Part shown: positions 53,428 through 62,701 of the stretch, piece by piece
Layout: each line of letters begins with the position of its first letter
Numbering within the stretch: position 1 is the first letter of the stretch
DNA from: [Clostridium] scindens ATCC 35704
GTDB lineage: Bacteria > Bacillota > Clostridia > Lachnospirales > Lachnospiraceae
Reading direction: 5' to 3'
Length of the DNA stretch: 64,000 bases
Assembly: GCF_004295125.1 (NCBI RefSeq)
Contig: NZ_CP036170.1
Span: 1,793,501-1,857,500, forward strand
The notes under the pieces: generated by a model
The model's database searches: none
What the model was told of the DNA's origin: nothing
Seen by the model: the letters and a program-made list of their open reading frames with translations, nothing else
Translations under genes and position numbers: made by a program

Positions 53428-54417
53428 ATGAAAAGCTATATAAATCTTATGGAAGGGTGTTTACGGTGTGGGCAATGTACAGCACACTGTGATTTTTTAT
53501 GTAAATACGGATTGGATCATAGCCTTGATAATCTTGAGAGGCTGAAAGAATTATCTTTTCATTGCTTTATGTGTGGAGAGTGCGCTGCATATTGTCCGAA
53601 AGGGATTGATGGAAAAGTCATTATGCAGATGATAAGAGAAGAGCAGACAAGAGAGAATCATGGGAATCCGGTGATTGGCGGATATGAGAAATTATTGGAA
53701 GAAAAGATCGATTATCTGTATCAGAATTATCGTCTTGGAGGATATAAAAGTGTGCTGTTTATGGGGTGCAACTTTCCAGCATATTTTCCAAATTCTACAA
53801 AGAAACTTAGTAAGTTATTTCTGGAATCGTACGACATAGGAACCATATATGAGTGTTGTGGAAAACCTGTAAGAGAATTAGGATTAACAAAGGAAGCTGG
53901 GGAAAGCATACAAAGAATTCAACAGAGATTGTGTGAAAATCAGATTGAAGAGTTGATAACCGTTTGTCCCAACTGCTATTTGTATTTGAAAGATAAAGTG
54001 GACGTTCGAGTCGTGTCTATATATGAGAAAATCAAGGAACTTCAGATTGGGGAGAATATAGATGACGAAAATCCATACATTTTTCAGCCGTGCCCCGATC
54101 GGATGGAAGGTTTTTGGAAAGAATCTGTACAGACATTTTTTAACAATGAGATACAATGTATAAAAGATGTTCAATGCTGTGGTCTTGGAGGATGTGCGAA
54201 ATCATCAGAACCAGAGATTGCCAATGGATTTGCGGATAAGATTCGAAAGAAAGGATATGAGAAAATCTATACTTATTGCGCATCCTGTACAGGAAATCTG
54301 AGACGTAACGGGTGTGAACATGTATGGCATCTGTTGCCGGTTATTCTCGGATTTCCACAAGAGGACGCAGATATAGAACATAATAGAAGGAATCGGGAAA
54401 ATTCAAAATACTGGTAG
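53428..54417 (+). CDS. HdrB/GlpC-like CCG-domain iron-sulfur protein, copy 2
   Basis: 329 aa. CLRCGQCTAHC (~11-21) and CFMCGECAAYCP (~45-56) for two 4Fe-4S clusters, then CNFPAYFP / ECCGKP / CPNCY and CPDR / QCCGLGGC / YCASCTG for two CCG domains. The pattern and even the final KYW match copy 1 at 41997. First gene of the large plus-strand operon. Likely a thiol- or disulfide-linked electron carrier for the radical SAM or peroxidase-like enzymes. Confidence 0.85.
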   Translation: MKSYINLMEGCLRCGQCTAHCDFLCKYGLDHSLDNLERLKELSFHCFMCGECAAYCPKGIDGKVIMQMIREEQTRENHGNPVIGGYEKLLEEKIDYLYQNYRLGGYKSVLFMGCNFPAYFPNSTKKLSKLFLESYDIGTIYECCGKPVRELGLTKEAGESIQRIQQRLCENQIEELITVCPNCYLYLKDKVDVRVVSIYEKIKELQIGENIDDENPYIFQPCPDRMEGFWKESVQTFFNNEIQCIKDVQCCGLGGCAKSSEPEIANGFADKIRKKGYEKIYTYCASCTGNLRRNGCEHVWHLLPVILGFPQEDADIEHNRRNRENSKYW

Positions 54418-54440
54418 GATAGCTTTAGGAGAAGAGAAAT

Positions 54441-55412
54441 ATGTTTGGCAGGGTTGAAAGAGCGAAAGAAAAAGCTTTCAGAGGAGAGCCGTTTACCAAA
54501 GAAGAACTTATAGCATTGCTTTCCATAGATCCGAAATCAGAGGAAGTAGAAGCACTCGGTATGGCGGCACATGAAGTGGCACAGGAAGTTACAGAGGGAA
54601 AAGCAAGATTGTGGGGTGCCATAGGGGTTGATTACAAACCTTGTGAGATGGATTGCAAATTTTGTTCTCTTGGAAAATCTTGGGGAATCGTAAAAGAAGA
54701 GAAAGAATATACCTTGGAAGAGATGGTCCGACAAGTAAGATATTATGTGAAAAATGATTTTCATTATATATTACTTCGTTCAACAGAATTTTACGATCCA
54801 AATTCCTTGGGGAAGATTATAAAGAGTATTCGCGAAGCAGTTCCGGGAGATTATGAGCTTGGATGTAATATAGGGGAACTGGAAGAGGCAGATGCGGAAT
54901 ATATGTATGAGTGCGGAGGCAGAATTGCTTATCACTGTGTTAGATTGAGAGAAGGGGTAGACACCAGGTTCCGGGTAGAAGATCGAGTGCACACCGTAGA
55001 AGTGATTCGTGATTCTAAGATGAAGCTTGGATTCTGGGTGGAGCCGGTGGGGATAGAACATACGAATGAAGAAATTGCGGAGAAGATTCTAGAAACCTTG
55101 CATTATCAGACGGATGTCTGTGGTGTGATGGCGAGAGTTCCGGTAGCAGGGACTCCGTTTGAGAATGTTCCGATGATCAGCGAAAAGAGGATGGCACAGA
55201 TTACGGCAGTTCTGCGTCTAGCATGCGGAAGAACAGTAAAAGATATCTGTACACATCCGGCCAGTGAATTGGCAGTGCGATATGGAGCCAATGTTATTAC
55301 TTTGGAAACGGGAGCGATACCAAGAGATGCCGATTTTCAAGAAGAATATTGGAAAGGATTGCATATTGATGAGGTAAAAGAATGGCTGAATCAGAATGAA
55401 TATCATATATAA
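54441..55412 (+). CDS. Radical SAM enzyme, BioB/ThiH-like
   Basis: 323 aa. The cluster motif is KPCEMDCKFCSLGKSWG (CxxxCxxC at ~75-83), followed by a TIM-barrel with SAM contacts (LLRSTEFYD; EPVGIEHTNEEI; TGAIPRDADF). The sequence resembles a biotin-synthase-like group without a settled product. A truncated relative in the reverse operon (50887-51270) pairs with the broken ArsM-ArsS, so this enzyme seems part of the same pathway each time. Confidence 0.85.
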   Translation: MFGRVERAKEKAFRGEPFTKEELIALLSIDPKSEEVEALGMAAHEVAQEVTEGKARLWGAIGVDYKPCEMDCKFCSLGKSWGIVKEEKEYTLEEMVRQVRYYVKNDFHYILLRSTEFYDPNSLGKIIKSIREAVPGDYELGCNIGELEEADAEYMYECGGRIAYHCVRLREGVDTRFRVEDRVHTVEVIRDSKMKLGFWVEPVGIEHTNEEIAEKILETLHYQTDVCGVMARVPVAGTPFENVPMISEKRMAQITAVLRLACGRTVKDICTHPASELAVRYGANVITLETGAIPRDADFQEEYWKGLHIDEVKEWLNQNEYHI

Positions 55413-55429
55413 GAAAAGGAAAAGAAACT

Positions 55430-56422
55430 ATGATGAAGAACAGTAAACGATGGAAAGCTGCATTGATGGCAGCAGCGTTAGGAGCATCCTTAATCTTAGG
55501 AGGATGTCAGGAAAAAGAAAATACAGTTGATAAGGGACAGAAGGAAGAGACGGTTCAGGTGAAGGTAGGAACCTGGAAGACAGCACAGACGATACAGCCG
55601 TTTTTCTATCAGCAGTTTACGGATGAAAAATACGAAATCGAAGTAGCACCATTTACGAACCCGGGTGATCAGAAAGCCGCACTTCTTGCAGGAGAATTAG
55701 ATATGACAGGAACAACATTAGTGACAGCTATTTCCGCCGCTGCGAATGGAGAGCCGGTTAAGATTGTATCTAGTTTATGTAATAAGTGTTCTGCACTTGT
55801 AGTTGGAAAAGACTCTGATATTCAGACAGAAGCAGATCTGAAGGGAAAAACTATTGCTTATGTACCGGGGACAATGCACCATGCACTCCTTCTGGATGTA
55901 TTAGAAAGAGCAGGTCTTAATCCAGAAACGGATGTAGAATTAGTAAGAATTGACTTTTTTGATATGGGGCAGGCATTACAGGATGGAAAGATTGATGCGT
56001 TCTGTAGTGGAGAGCCATATCCATCAGAGGCAATTGTAAAAGGATACGGAAGAGTTTTAAGCTATCCGTATTTTGATGATAGTATTGATACGATTAATGC
56101 AGCCATGATCGTGACAGAAGATACCATCAAGGAGAATCCAGAGTTGGTACAGGATTTGGTAAATGCACACTTAAAAGCATCCGATTATTTGACAGAAAAT
56201 AAGGATGCATGGTTTAAAAAAGCATATGAATTCGGAACAGACAAAGAGATTATGGAAGTGTCTGCAGAGAATATTGAGTTATGTGGGAATATCGATGAGA
56301 CATTCATAGAGCATACCAAGAATCTGGCACAAAAAATGAAAGAGCTTGGAATTATCAATGAAGTTCCGGATGTAGATGCAATGTTTAATCTTACATTTTT
56401 GGAAAATGCTGATAAATCATAG
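55430..56422 (+). CDS. ABC transporter substrate-binding lipoprotein (NitT/TauT/SsuA type)
   Basis: 330 aa. Lipoprotein signal with LILGGC lipobox; NMT1/THI5-like periplasmic-binding fold (VGTWKTAQTIQPFFYQQFTD; AALLAGELDMTGTTLVTAIS; KGKTIAYVPGTMHHALL). Two Cys residues in SSLCNKCSALV sit next to the ligand region, unusual for sulfonate binders and suggestive of a thiophilic ligand. First gene of a three-gene importer. Confidence 0.88.
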   Translation: MMKNSKRWKAALMAAALGASLILGGCQEKENTVDKGQKEETVQVKVGTWKTAQTIQPFFYQQFTDEKYEIEVAPFTNPGDQKAALLAGELDMTGTTLVTAISAAANGEPVKIVSSLCNKCSALVVGKDSDIQTEADLKGKTIAYVPGTMHHALLLDVLERAGLNPETDVELVRIDFFDMGQALQDGKIDAFCSGEPYPSEAIVKGYGRVLSYPYFDDSIDTINAAMIVTEDTIKENPELVQDLVNAHLKASDYLTENKDAWFKKAYEFGTDKEIMEVSAENIELCGNIDETFIEHTKNLAQKMKELGIINEVPDVDAMFNLTFLENADKS

Positions 56423-56433
56423 AAAGAAGCAAG

Positions 56434-57237
56434 ATGAAGAAAAAAAGTTTACAGGATCGGTTTATAGGGACTATCATTCCGATTATGGTATTAATTGTAT
56501 GGTTTTTATCCACACAAAATAATGCAGTACAGAGTTATGTTGTTCCTTCACCAAAAGAATTTGCAATCGTATTTTTTGATTTTATATTTGGTAATATGCA
56601 AGCATCTCCTTATAGCGGTAAAATGTTGGAAAATCTGTTGATCAGTACACTTCGTGTTGGAAAAGGATTCTACGTTGCAGGTGTGACAGGAATGATACTC
56701 GGATTTCTGACTGGGCGAGTTCCATTACTGAGAAAGATGTGCGATCCGATGATACAGGCACTTCGAGCGGTTCCGGGAATTGGATATCTGCCACTTGGTA
56801 TGGTATGGTTTGGTGTAGGAGAAGAAAATACATTATTTTTAATCTCACTTGCAGCATTTTTTCCTGTATATTTGAATACGCAGGAGGGGGCATCAAGAGT
56901 GCCGGAAATATATATCCGGGCAGGTAAGATGCTGGGAGCTAAGAAAATGATACTATTCTTTACTGTTATCTTTCCGGCAGCATTTAGTCATGTAATTGTA
57001 GGACTCAGGTTGGCACTTGGAGTGTCATGGGCCTATCTGGTGCTTGGTGAGATGACCGGAGTGACTAAAGGAATCGGGGCAATCATGATGGATGGAAGAA
57101 TGTTGGGACATGTAGATATTGTTCTTGCTTGTATGGTTGTGATTGCAATTACCGGAAAGTTCTGCGACTGGATTCTGGTGAAATTATGCCGGACATTTGG
57201 AAGAGGACTGATGGAGGATAGTTCTAATGAAGGATAA
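56434..57237 (+). CDS. ABC transporter permease (SsuC/TauC type)
   Basis: 267 aa with five to six membrane helices and the coupling motif VPEIYIRAGKMLGAKKMILF (EAA loop). Overlaps the ATPase gene by 11 bases and follows the binding protein by 11. Brings the unknown ligand across the membrane. Confidence 0.9.
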   Translation: MKKKSLQDRFIGTIIPIMVLIVWFLSTQNNAVQSYVVPSPKEFAIVFFDFIFGNMQASPYSGKMLENLLISTLRVGKGFYVAGVTGMILGFLTGRVPLLRKMCDPMIQALRAVPGIGYLPLGMVWFGVGEENTLFLISLAAFFPVYLNTQEGASRVPEIYIRAGKMLGAKKMILFFTVIFPAAFSHVIVGLRLALGVSWAYLVLGEMTGVTKGIGAIMMDGRMLGHVDIVLACMVVIAITGKFCDWILVKLCRTFGRGLMEDSSNEG

Positions 57238-57949
57238 TGTATATAGAATAGAACATTTGAACAAATCTTTTGAAAATACAAATGGAGAACAGATTCAGGT
57301 ATTCGATGACTTATCTATGGATATAGAGAAAGGAAAGATTACGGCTGTTCTTGGACCGAGTGGATGTGGAAAAAGTACACTGCTCAGTATACTTGCCGGG
57401 TTTGAATGTTATGAGTCAGGAAATATCCCAGAAGAGGAAAGCCGAGGTGTTGTGTTTCAAAGTCCTGCACTTTTCCCATGGCTGACGGTAAAAGGCAATG
57501 TAGAGTATGGATTGAAACGCAAGGGAATTCCCAAAGGGGAGAGAAAAGAGCAGGTAGAAACATTTTTAAAAATGGTTCAGTTAGAAGACTATGCTAAGTA
57601 TTATCCAAGGGAATTGTCGGGTGGTATGCAGCAGAGAGCTGCGCTGGCAAGAACGCTTGTGCTACGTCCGGAGATGCTGCTGATGGATGAACCATTTTCA
57701 GCGTTGGATCCGAAACTTCGCATACAGATGCAGCAATTGACATTAGAATTGTGGAAGGAATTGAAACAGACAATCTTTATTGTGACGCATGATGTAGAAG
57801 AAGCAGTGATGGTGGCAGATATTATCTACCTAATGGGAGAGAGCCCACAGGGTGTTCGACGTAAAGTTGAGGTTTCGTGGGTGAAGAAAGAAGAAAACAG
57901 AAATACAAAAGAATTTTTTGAATTAAAAAATTCTTTATTAAATACTTAA
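57227..57949 (+). CDS. ABC transporter ATPase (SsuB/TauB type)
   Basis: 240 aa. Walker A GPSGCGKST (~43-51), Q-loop VVFQSPALFPW, signature LSGGMQQR, Walker B LLMDEPFSALD, switch His in VTHD. Complete. Energises the importer of the two genes before it. Confidence 0.93.
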   Translation: MKDNVYRIEHLNKSFENTNGEQIQVFDDLSMDIEKGKITAVLGPSGCGKSTLLSILAGFECYESGNIPEEESRGVVFQSPALFPWLTVKGNVEYGLKRKGIPKGERKEQVETFLKMVQLEDYAKYYPRELSGGMQQRAALARTLVLRPEMLLMDEPFSALDPKLRIQMQQLTLELWKELKQTIFIVTHDVEEAVMVADIIYLMGESPQGVRRKVEVSWVKKEENRNTKEFFELKNSLLNT

Positions 57950-57967
57950 AATACAAGGAGGAAGAAC

Positions 57968-58300
57968 ATGGATACGTATTACAATCCAGAAGATCTGGCA
58001 AAGTTTGGAACAATGGGAGAAGAGGCTCCACAGTTGTGGGAAACATTTATGAATTATTATGGTTCTGTATTCGCAGAAGGAGCACTGACAGCAAGAGAGA
58101 AGTCGTTAATTGCACTGGCTGTTGCATCTGCAATTCAGTGTCCGTATTGCATTGACTCTTATACAAATGACTGTCTGAATAAAGGTGTCAATGAGGAACA
58201 GATGACAGAGGCCATTCATGTAGCATGTGCAATTCGTGGCGGCGCCTCTTTAGTGCATGGAGTACAGATGAAAAATATCGTAAAGAAATTGGAGTTTTAA
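57968..58300 (+). CDS. Carboxymuconolactone decarboxylase/AhpD-like protein (arsenosugar-associated)
   Basis: 110 aa, helical AhpD fold with redox CPYCIDSYTND (~57-60 Cys pair) and VACAIRGGASLVHGV. Families of this kind beside ArsS are named arsenosugar biosynthesis-associated peroxidase-like proteins. The usual His after the CXXC is Tyr here. AAGGAGG precedes the ATG. Two bases separate it from the ArsS gene. Confidence 0.87.
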   Translation: MDTYYNPEDLAKFGTMGEEAPQLWETFMNYYGSVFAEGALTAREKSLIALAVASAIQCPYCIDSYTNDCLNKGVNEEQMTEAIHVACAIRGGASLVHGVQMKNIVKKLEF

Positions 58301-58302
58301 GG

Positions 58303-59283
58303 ATGAGTGAGAATTTAAGATTAGCGGAGACAACAAGTGTCCCGGCATTTGAAGAATGTATCAAAGATGAGAGTGTGAAATATACGTTGGACAATCTGGA
58401 GGTTCTGCAGATTAATGTGGGAAGACTGTGTAACCTGGCGTGTAAGCATTGCCATGTTGAGGCTGGTCCTGCAAGAACAGAGGTTATGTCTCGTGAGACA
58501 CTGGAGGCCTGTCTTCAGTTATACAAAGAGTGGGGGTTTAAGACGGTAGATATTACCGGAGGTGCTCCGGAGATGAATCCGCATTTTGAGTGGTTTGTAG
58601 ATGAAGTGACGAAAGTATGTGATCATGTAATCGTAAGATCGAATCTTGTGATAATGAAAGAAGAAAAATATGCACATATTCCACAGTTCCTGGCAGATCG
58701 CAAGGTGGAGATTGTGGCATCACTTCCTTATTATCGTGCGAAAGAGACAGATCGACAGCGTGGCGATGGTGTGTTTGACGGGGTTATTGAAATCCTGCAG
58801 AAATTAAACAGCCTTGGCTATGGGAAAGACCCGGAACTTGTGATTAACCTTGTGTACAATCCGAATGGAGCTTTTTTCCCACCGGAGCAGGGTGCTATGG
58901 AAAAAGAATATAAGCAGCGTCTAATGGCAGACTTTGGAATTGTATTCAATAATCTCTTTACGATTACGAACAATCCAACAGGAAGATTTGCAGGATTCTT
59001 GAAGCGATCCGGCAATCTGGAGAGTTATCTGCAGAAATTGTACGGCGCATTTAATGCAGCAACATTACCAACGATGATGTGTAGAAATCAGCTTTCCGTT
59101 GGATGGGATGGGAGAGTATATGATTGTGATTTTAACCAGGCGGCAGATCTCCCTGTTCTGAAAAAAGAAAATATTGCAGACTTGGTTGGGAAACCTTATA
59201 CAAAGAGAAAAATTTGTTTTGGAAAACATTGTTATGGATGCACAGCAGGACAAGGCTCAAGTTGCGGTGGAGCAACAGAATAG
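58303..59283 (+). CDS. arsS: ArsS-family radical SAM protein (intact)
   Basis: 326 aa. N-terminal iron-sulfur motif CNLACKHCHVEAGPART (~45-52), SPASM-like or DUF3641-type C-terminus with CRNQLSVGWDGRVYDCDFNQ and CYGCTAGQGSSCGG. In characterised systems ArsS moves a 5'-deoxyadenosyl group onto dimethylarsenic. Some relatives are selenoproteins; here all positions are Cys. ATG 58303 with TTTTAAGGATG start. Only intact ArsS in the window. Confidence 0.9.
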   Translation: MSENLRLAETTSVPAFEECIKDESVKYTLDNLEVLQINVGRLCNLACKHCHVEAGPARTEVMSRETLEACLQLYKEWGFKTVDITGGAPEMNPHFEWFVDEVTKVCDHVIVRSNLVIMKEEKYAHIPQFLADRKVEIVASLPYYRAKETDRQRGDGVFDGVIEILQKLNSLGYGKDPELVINLVYNPNGAFFPPEQGAMEKEYKQRLMADFGIVFNNLFTITNNPTGRFAGFLKRSGNLESYLQKLYGAFNAATLPTMMCRNQLSVGWDGRVYDCDFNQAADLPVLKKENIADLVGKPYTKRKICFGKHCYGCTAGQGSSCGGATE

Positions 59284-59297
59284 AGGAGGAGTAGAAC

Positions 59298-59729
59298 ATG
59301 GAAGAAAAAGCGATTCAGGAGAAGTTTATGCAAGGATATGACTGTTCCCAGGTAGTAATGGTTCATTTTGCAGAGCGGCTTGGAATATCTGAAGAGATTG
59401 CAAATAAAGTATCTGCCTGCTTTGGCGGAGGTATGATGCAGGCGGATACCTGTGGCGCTTTCACAGGAGCGTTAATGGTAATCGGAATGAAATACGGACA
59501 CTATGATGCAGACCAGCTCCTCGCACAGAAGGATGTCATGATGGCAAAAAGTGCTGAGTTTAAGAAGAAGTTTTTTGAAAAACGCACATCATGTAACTGT
59601 AAAGAACTCTTAGGATATGATGTATCTAAGCCAGAGGGGTTCCAAGAAGCATTGGAAAGTGGTAGAATGATGTCATTCTGTCCTGGAATGGTGAAGGACG
59701 TTATAGGGATTTTAGAAGAAATTTTATAG
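59298..59729 (+). CDS. C_GCAxxG_C_C family redox protein
   Basis: 143 aa. GYDCSQVVMVHFAERLG, ACFGGGMMQADTCGAFTGAL and CNCKELLGYD give the conserved Cys pattern of the family. These small proteins accompany redox and metalloenzyme loci; function unknown. AGAGGAGG lies in front of the ATG, 14 bases after arsS. Confidence 0.85.
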   Translation: MEEKAIQEKFMQGYDCSQVVMVHFAERLGISEEIANKVSACFGGGMMQADTCGAFTGALMVIGMKYGHYDADQLLAQKDVMMAKSAEFKKKFFEKRTSCNCKELLGYDVSKPEGFQEALESGRMMSFCPGMVKDVIGILEEIL

Positions 59730-59747
59730 ATACGGAGGAGCAGGGAA

Positions 59748-60986
59748 ATGAAGAAGAGATTAGTGGCAGCAGTGCTTGCACTGACAATGTCCCTGTCATT
59801 AGCAGCATGTGCCGGTGCAGACAAGAAAGAAACAAAAAGTGACAAAGAAATCAGCGAGATGAGTTTTGACGAACTTAAGGAGGAGGCCAAAGGCACTACC
59901 GTAACATTCTATGGATGGGGTGGAGACGAGATGCTCAATGATTGGCTGGACAATGAATTTGCTCCGGTAATGAAGGAAAAGTATGATATTACTATGGAGA
60001 GAGTGCCTATGGATATTGATCAGATATTAAGTCAGTTATCCGGGGAAATCCATGCAGGAGAAGAGGATGGAAGCATTGATATGATCTGGATCAATGGAGA
60101 AAACTTCCAGTCCGCAAAAGAAAACAAGATGCTTTACGGACCTTTTGTAGAGGAACTTCCTAATTATCAGGAGTATGTAGATGCAGAATCTGAGGATGTA
60201 ACACTGGATTTTGCTTATCCGATCGAAGGGTATGAAGCGCCATATGGAAAAGCACAGATGGTGATGATTTCAGATACCGCTGTTACACCAGAACTTCCAA
60301 AGACGGCAGAAGAACTGAAAGCGTTTGTACAGAAATATCCAGGAAAAGTTACTTACCCGGCATTGCCTGATTTTACAGGAAGTGCGTTCGTAAGAAATAT
60401 TATTTACGAAATCTGTGGCTATGAGCAGTTCTTGACAATGGAAGCGGATAAAGAGGTAGTAAGAGAAGCAGTCGCACCGGCAATGGAATATTTGAAAGAA
60501 TTGAATCCGTACCTATGGAATGAGGGAAAGACATTCCCGGATTCATCCACAACAGTGGATCAGATGTTTGCGGACGGTGAGCTGGTTATGAATATGACCT
60601 ACGGTGCTTATGACACTGCATTAAAGATTGCGGACGGAACTTATACAGAGACTACACAGGCGTTCCAGTTTGATAACGGTACGATTGGTAATACGAACTT
60701 TATGGCAATTGCAGCAAATTCTTCGAACAAAGCTGGAGCAATGGTTGCAATCAATGAGATGCTTTCTCCTGAGATTCAGGCAGATCGGTATGATACGTTA
60801 AAGGTAATACCGGTTCTGGATAATAGCAAATTATCTGAAGAACAGAAAAAAGTTTTTGATGCAGTAGATCTTGGACAGGGAACGATTCCGCAGGATGAAT
60901 TGTTGTCAAAACGTTTACCGGAAATGTCTGCTCAGTTAGTACCAATTATTGAAGAAATCTGGTTAGAAGAGGTTGTTGGAAAATAA
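59748..60986 (+). CDS. YnjB-like ABC transporter substrate-binding lipoprotein
   Basis: 412 aa. Lipobox LAAC; VTFYGWGGDEMLNDWLDNEF, ERVPMDIDQILSQL and IDMIWINGENFQSAKENKML are typical of YnjB. Binds an unknown ligand outside the membrane; Fe(III), thiamine and polyamine binders are relatives. Begins the second transporter of the operon. Confidence 0.88.
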   Translation: MKKRLVAAVLALTMSLSLAACAGADKKETKSDKEISEMSFDELKEEAKGTTVTFYGWGGDEMLNDWLDNEFAPVMKEKYDITMERVPMDIDQILSQLSGEIHAGEEDGSIDMIWINGENFQSAKENKMLYGPFVEELPNYQEYVDAESEDVTLDFAYPIEGYEAPYGKAQMVMISDTAVTPELPKTAEELKAFVQKYPGKVTYPALPDFTGSAFVRNIIYEICGYEQFLTMEADKEVVREAVAPAMEYLKELNPYLWNEGKTFPDSSTTVDQMFADGELVMNMTYGAYDTALKIADGTYTETTQAFQFDNGTIGNTNFMAIAANSSNKAGAMVAINEMLSPEIQADRYDTLKVIPVLDNSKLSEEQKKVFDAVDLGQGTIPQDELLSKRLPEMSAQLVPIIEEIWLEEVVGK

Positions 60987-61846
60987 TGCGGAAAAAATCA
61001 GTACCATATGTTTTATTAATTCCGCAGATGTTGTTAACAATTATATTTTTTATAGGATTAGTGACTGGAATCACCCAAAGTTTAGGAGTGATTCCAGCTT
61101 TTGGCTTAACAGAACCAACACTAAAATACTATAAAGAGATATTTACAAGACCGGAGATTCTGAATTCTGTGAAGTATAGTCTTCGAATTGCATTGATATC
61201 TTCAGCAGGGGCTACTATTATTGGAGTTTTCTTTTGTGCTGTATTTGTTATGCGTGGAAAAGCAAGTAAGGGTATGATGCGAATCATTCAGCTGCCTATT
61301 GTTGTGCCACATGTGGTGGTAGCGCTTTTTATTATCAATGTATTTGCGAGCAATGGAGTGTTGGCAAGAATTGCTTATGCACTGGGGTGGATTCAGGATC
61401 AACAACAGTTTCCTGCATTGCTGTACCAGTCTAATGGAATAGGCGTTGTTCTGGCATATCTGTGGAAAGAGATTCCGTTTATTATCTATTTTGTAATTGT
61501 GTTGATGGAAAACATTAATGGAAGACTGGGGGAAGCCGCAGTTAATCTGGGGGCTGGAGCATGGACCGCCTTTTGGAAAGTGACTTTGCCGTTATGCAGG
61601 AAAAACATCTGCAGCGGATTCCTGATTATTTTTGTCTTTGCACTTGGGGCATATGAATTGCCGCTTTTATTAGGAGCAACAGTGCCGAAAGCGCTCCCGA
61701 TATTGGCTTATCAACAATATGTTCATCCTGATCTGAGAAATAGACCATATGCGATGGCAGTGAATGGTATGATTATCTTAATCTCGCTGATCAGTGCTTT
61801 GGTATATTTCCATCTGATGCTTAAGAAAGAAGGTGAACGGTCATGA
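60986..61846 (+). CDS. YnjC-like ABC permease, subunit A
   Basis: 286 aa with six hydrophobic segments; coupling loop LGEAAVNLGAGAWTAFWKVT. Corresponds to the first half of E. coli YnjC, here a separate gene. Stop/start contact with the binding-protein gene before and a four-base overlap with the second permease. Confidence 0.9.
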   Translation: MRKKSVPYVLLIPQMLLTIIFFIGLVTGITQSLGVIPAFGLTEPTLKYYKEIFTRPEILNSVKYSLRIALISSAGATIIGVFFCAVFVMRGKASKGMMRIIQLPIVVPHVVVALFIINVFASNGVLARIAYALGWIQDQQQFPALLYQSNGIGVVLAYLWKEIPFIIYFVIVLMENINGRLGEAAVNLGAGAWTAFWKVTLPLCRKNICSGFLIIFVFALGAYELPLLLGATVPKALPILAYQQYVHPDLRNRPYAMAVNGMIILISLISALVYFHLMLKKEGERS

Positions 61847-62658
61847 TGCAGAAAAGAAAGACCATATGGAATAGAATTGTAATATGGCTGCTTGTAATTA
61901 GCATTCTGCTTCCGTTGATTCTTCTCGGAGTGTGGGTATTTACGGAGAGGTGGGCTTGGCCGGATATCATTCCCCAGGTATTTTCCACCCGAGCTATAAG
62001 AGAAGTATGGGGAAGGAAAGAGCAGTTGTTTCAGGTGTTTTTTTCCAGTATTTATATTTCATTCTTGGTTGGACTTCTTGCAGTAACGATTGGACTTATG
62101 ACATCAAAGGCACTTCTCTTTTATGAGTTTCGTGGGAAATATTGGATACACTTTTTTACAGTTTTGCCATTCATGGTGCCGGCTACTGTATTTGCTATGG
62201 GAATTCAGGTGACATTTATTCGTATCGGATGGAATAATACGGTTACGGGGGTGGTGGTCGCACACCTTATCTATTCTTTACCTTATGCAGTGCGGTTGAT
62301 TATGGATGGAATGGAAGCTGCCGGGGATAAACTGGAAGAGCAGGCGAGAGTTTTGGGAGCATCACCAACATATGCATTCTGTAAGATAACCTTACCAATA
62401 TTAACACCAGTGATGCTCTCTGCATTTTGTATGTCGTATATTGTATCCTTTAGTCAGTATTTCATTACTCTTTTAATAGGGGGAGGAAAGATTAAGACAT
62501 TTCCGATGATTATGGTTCCTTATCTTCAAGGTGGCGACAGAAATATCGCATGTATCTACAGTTTGATTTTCCTCGTGGTGACCTTGACATTATTCGGTAT
62601 ATTTGATCGTATAGCAAAAAGATTCGGCAGGCAGGAAGATACGGAGTTCTATGTCTAA
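61843..62658 (+). CDS. YnjC-like ABC permease, subunit B
   Basis: 271 aa, six membrane helices; coupling loop LEEQARVLGASPTYAFCKIT. Second half of YnjC. Forms the heterodimeric channel with the gene before it. Confidence 0.9.
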   Translation: MMQKRKTIWNRIVIWLLVISILLPLILLGVWVFTERWAWPDIIPQVFSTRAIREVWGRKEQLFQVFFSSIYISFLVGLLAVTIGLMTSKALLFYEFRGKYWIHFFTVLPFMVPATVFAMGIQVTFIRIGWNNTVTGVVVAHLIYSLPYAVRLIMDGMEAAGDKLEEQARVLGASPTYAFCKITLPILTPVMLSAFCMSYIVSFSQYFITLLIGGGKIKTFPMIMVPYLQGGDRNIACIYSLIFLVVTLTLFGIFDRIAKRFGRQEDTEFYV

Positions 62659-62701
62659 ACAGTGTAAATAGATTGTACAAGAATAAAGGAGTAATATATC
62701 G

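Noticed and set aside
58303-59283. Selenocysteine in the intact ArsS
   Set aside because: Family includes selenoproteins, but all expected positions are Cys and no in-frame TGA occurs before the natural stop.
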